Below, piece after piece: positions 62,488 to 64,000 of a DNA stretch of 64,000 nt (the first letter of the stretch is position 1; the number at the start of each line of letters is the position of its first letter). Both the position numbers and the translations under genes were made by a program. The DNA comes from Pseudomonas sp. UYIF39 (GTDB taxonomy: Bacteria; Pseudomonadota; Gammaproteobacteria; Pseudomonadales; Pseudomonadaceae), in the NCBI RefSeq assembly GCF_029963765.1, contig NZ_JALBYU010000008.1, positions 186,001 through 250,000 of the forward strand. Direction: 5' to 3'. The notes beneath the pieces were generated by a model, which was not told where the DNA came from, made no database searches, and was given only the letters and a program-made list of their open reading frames with translations.

Positions 62488-64000
62488 TCAGTCTCGCTTG
62501 AGGCTCTGATCCAGGCGTGCCATGGCGTGCTGCAATTGATCCACGGCCTCGTCGATCAACGTCGCGCGCCCTTCGGCGCAGGCACGTTCCAGATGTTCGC
62601 AACACTCGATCAAACGTTTTGCACGAACCATCCGCGCCCCACCTTTGATGCGGTGCGCCAGGTCTTGCATCCGGTGACAATTGCTACTGACGTGCGCTGC
62701 AAGCAGATCATCGCGATCGTAGCGATTGGTCTCGGCCAGTTCGCGCAACAACTGATTGATCAGCGTCCGGTCTTCACCGACGTAGAGCTCCAGGCCGGTC
62801 AAGTCGATTTCGGACGTTGCTTGCTCTTCAGCCGGCGCTGGCGGCTCATTCACAAATCGGGACGCCAGCCAGGCACTCAAATCGGCCAGCCGGATCGGTT
62901 TGAACAGGCAGTCATCCATGCCCGCTTCAAGGCAACGGATCTTTTCCTCAGGCTGCGCGTTGGCGCTAATTCCCAGAATCAGCGTGGGTGGCAAGCCATT
63001 AGCGCGCTCTTCATCGCGTATCGCACCCGCCAACTCATAACCATTGACCACCGGCATGTTGCAATCGGTGATGACCAAATCGAGCTCATGTTCGCGCCAC
63101 TGCGCAAGACCACGCTCGCCATCCTCAACCTCCAGCACCTGATGCCCCAGGTAGCTCAGCTGCCGTGAGAGCAACAATCGATTGGCCGGGTAATCGTCGA
63201 CCACCAGAATCGTCAGCGACCGAGTGGCCACCTGCAATCCGCTATCCGCCAACTCCCCGCAGGTCAACGGTTTCAACGCCATCAGATCAAAGCTGATGTC
63301 GACCTGCGTACCCAGTCCGAGGACGCTGTCGAGCTGCAATCGGCCGCCCATCATTTCGCACAGAGTGCGGCTGATCACCAGTCCCAGACCGGAGCCATTT
63401 TGGCCTGACTGCTGGCTGTTACCGGCCTGCACGAACGGGCTGAACAGTCGTTGCTGATCGACCACACTGACACCGATGCCGCTGTCCTCAATACGCACAC
63501 TGACTGCCAGATGCCCCGACACACCGGGCTCTACTCGCAGCGTCAGACTCACCTCACCTTCACGGGTGAACTTGATCGCGTTGCTCAGCAGATTGGACAG
63601 CACCTGCTTGAAGCGCGTGGGGTCGACTAACACGTCACGATCGCTGTGTTCGGCCAATTCGACCCGCCACTGCAAGTTCTTCTGCCGTGCCAGGCCTTCG
63701 AAAACCCGGCACACCGACTCCACCAGCGTGCGTAGATTGGCCCGTTCAGGGGTCAGCGACAAATGCCCGGACTCGATGCGGGCGATGTCCAGGATATCGC
63801 CGATCAACGCCAGCAATTGCTGCGCAGCATTGGATGCCACCTCGATAGCGGAGCGATCAGTAAAGCCCTCTTCCGCTCGCTTCAACGCCAGTTCGAGCAT
63901 GCCGATCAGGGCATTCATCGGTGTGCGGATTTCATGACTCATGGTCGCCAGAAAGGTGGTTTTGGCGCGGTTGGCATCGTCGGCGGCGTTCTTGGCATCC
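62488..64000 (-). CDS. Hybrid sensor kinase, BvgS/EvgS-type (C-terminal part)
   Basis: The C-terminal 500 residues of an unorthodox kinase, cut by the window edge. In order: phosphoacceptor domain (TFLATMSHEIRTPMNALIGM), HATPase (NLLSNAIKFTREG, then GSGLGLVISRTLCEMMGGRL), receiver with phospho-Asp (LDLVITDCNMPVVNGYELAG) and the Lys in DDCLFKPIRLADL, and a final Hpt domain with AHRIKGGARMVRAKRLI. The periplasmic sensor lies beyond 64000. This HK-REC-Hpt layout is that of BvgS/EvgS. Confidence 0.93.
   Translation of the reverse strand, partial: DAKNAADDANRAKTTFLATMSHEIRTPMNALIGMLELALKRAEEGFTDRSAIEVASNAAQQLLALIGDILDIARIESGHLSLTPERANLRTLVESVCRVFEGLARQKNLQWRVELAEHSDRDVLVDPTRFKQVLSNLLSNAIKFTREGEVSLTLRVEPGVSGHLAVSVRIEDSGIGVSVVDQQRLFSPFVQAGNSQQSGQNGSGLGLVISRTLCEMMGGRLQLDSVLGLGTQVDISFDLMALKPLTCGELADSGLQVATRSLTILVVDDYPANRLLLSRQLSYLGHQVLEVEDGERGLAQWREHELDLVITDCNMPVVNGYELAGAIRDEERANGLPPTLILGISANAQPEEKIRCLEAGMDDCLFKPIRLADLSAWLASRFVNEPPAPAEEQATSEIDLTGLELYVGEDRTLINQLLRELAETNRYDRDDLLAAHVSSNCHRMQDLAHRIKGGARMVRAKRLIECCEHLERACAEGRATLIDEAVDQLQHAMARLDQSLKRD

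Overview
The window is chromosomal DNA of a fluorescens-group Pseudomonas. The evidence is the G+C-rich codon usage, many copies of the Pseudomonas REP palindrome (core GGGAGCGAGCTTGCTCGC) alone or as inverted pairs, and gene content typical of the genus (polB, selD/selU, hemB, codBA, queD, Cache-domain chemoreceptors, emrAB-like pump, LctP and MocR families). No rRNA, tRNA, phage or CRISPR array was seen. Both ends cut genes: polB on the left and a BvgS/EvgS-type hybrid kinase on the right.

Layout. 0-8 kb: polB, a CBS protein, a GST, a DUF3455/ECF sigma/anti-sigma unit, an isochorismatase-family relic, a secreted protein of four 13-residue repeats, a DUF1615 lipoprotein and an FAD monooxygenase. 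8-20 kb: zinc-type hemB, LysE, PhzF, GST, histidine phosphatase, selU-selD, an OmpK/Tsx-like porin, an alcohol dehydrogenase with a XapX mini-protein and an AraC regulator, a metallothionein, and two DUF606-type transporters divergent from a LysR regulator. 20-30 kb: two chemoreceptors flanking a Na+/H+ antiporter-family carrier, then a PepSY-PepSY-regulator-kinase unit that looks like bqsPQRS/carRS. 30-41 kb: patatin, queD, a hydrolase, codBA, a DapF paralogue with both catalytic cysteines changed to serine, an MFS carrier, and a second ECF module divergent from a metallophosphoesterase-cupredoxin pair, with two matching ECF-type promoter motifs between them.

41.2-46.7 kb is the most unusual part: a visibly A+T-rich island with an XRE regulator overlapping a YhhQ/VUT queuosine-precursor-type transporter, a second-looking queC, a stand-alone PheS-like ligase with an FDX-ACB domain, a 33-residue lysine-headed peptide gene with a strong RBS, and an M29/NicX-like metalloprotein immediately after it. 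The mix of a 7-deazaguanine enzyme, a precursor transporter, an aminoacyl-adenylating ligase and a tiny peptide suggests a peptide (or peptide-nucleobase) natural product or signalling system that I do not recognise.

46.7-64 kb: an AraC relic beside an EmrAB-type pump, AhpD-like, MscS with a cNMP-binding domain, a YcaC-like hydrolase, pirin divergent from LysR, a 46-bp-arm inverted repeat beside a thioesterase gene broken by an in-frame TGA, and a compact minus-strand operon sbnA-sbnB-FAD enzyme-GST-lctP-mocR in which sbnA and sbnB (L-2,3-diaminopropionate synthesis) are both broken while the downstream genes look intact.

All identifications come from reading motifs by eye; no database search was run.
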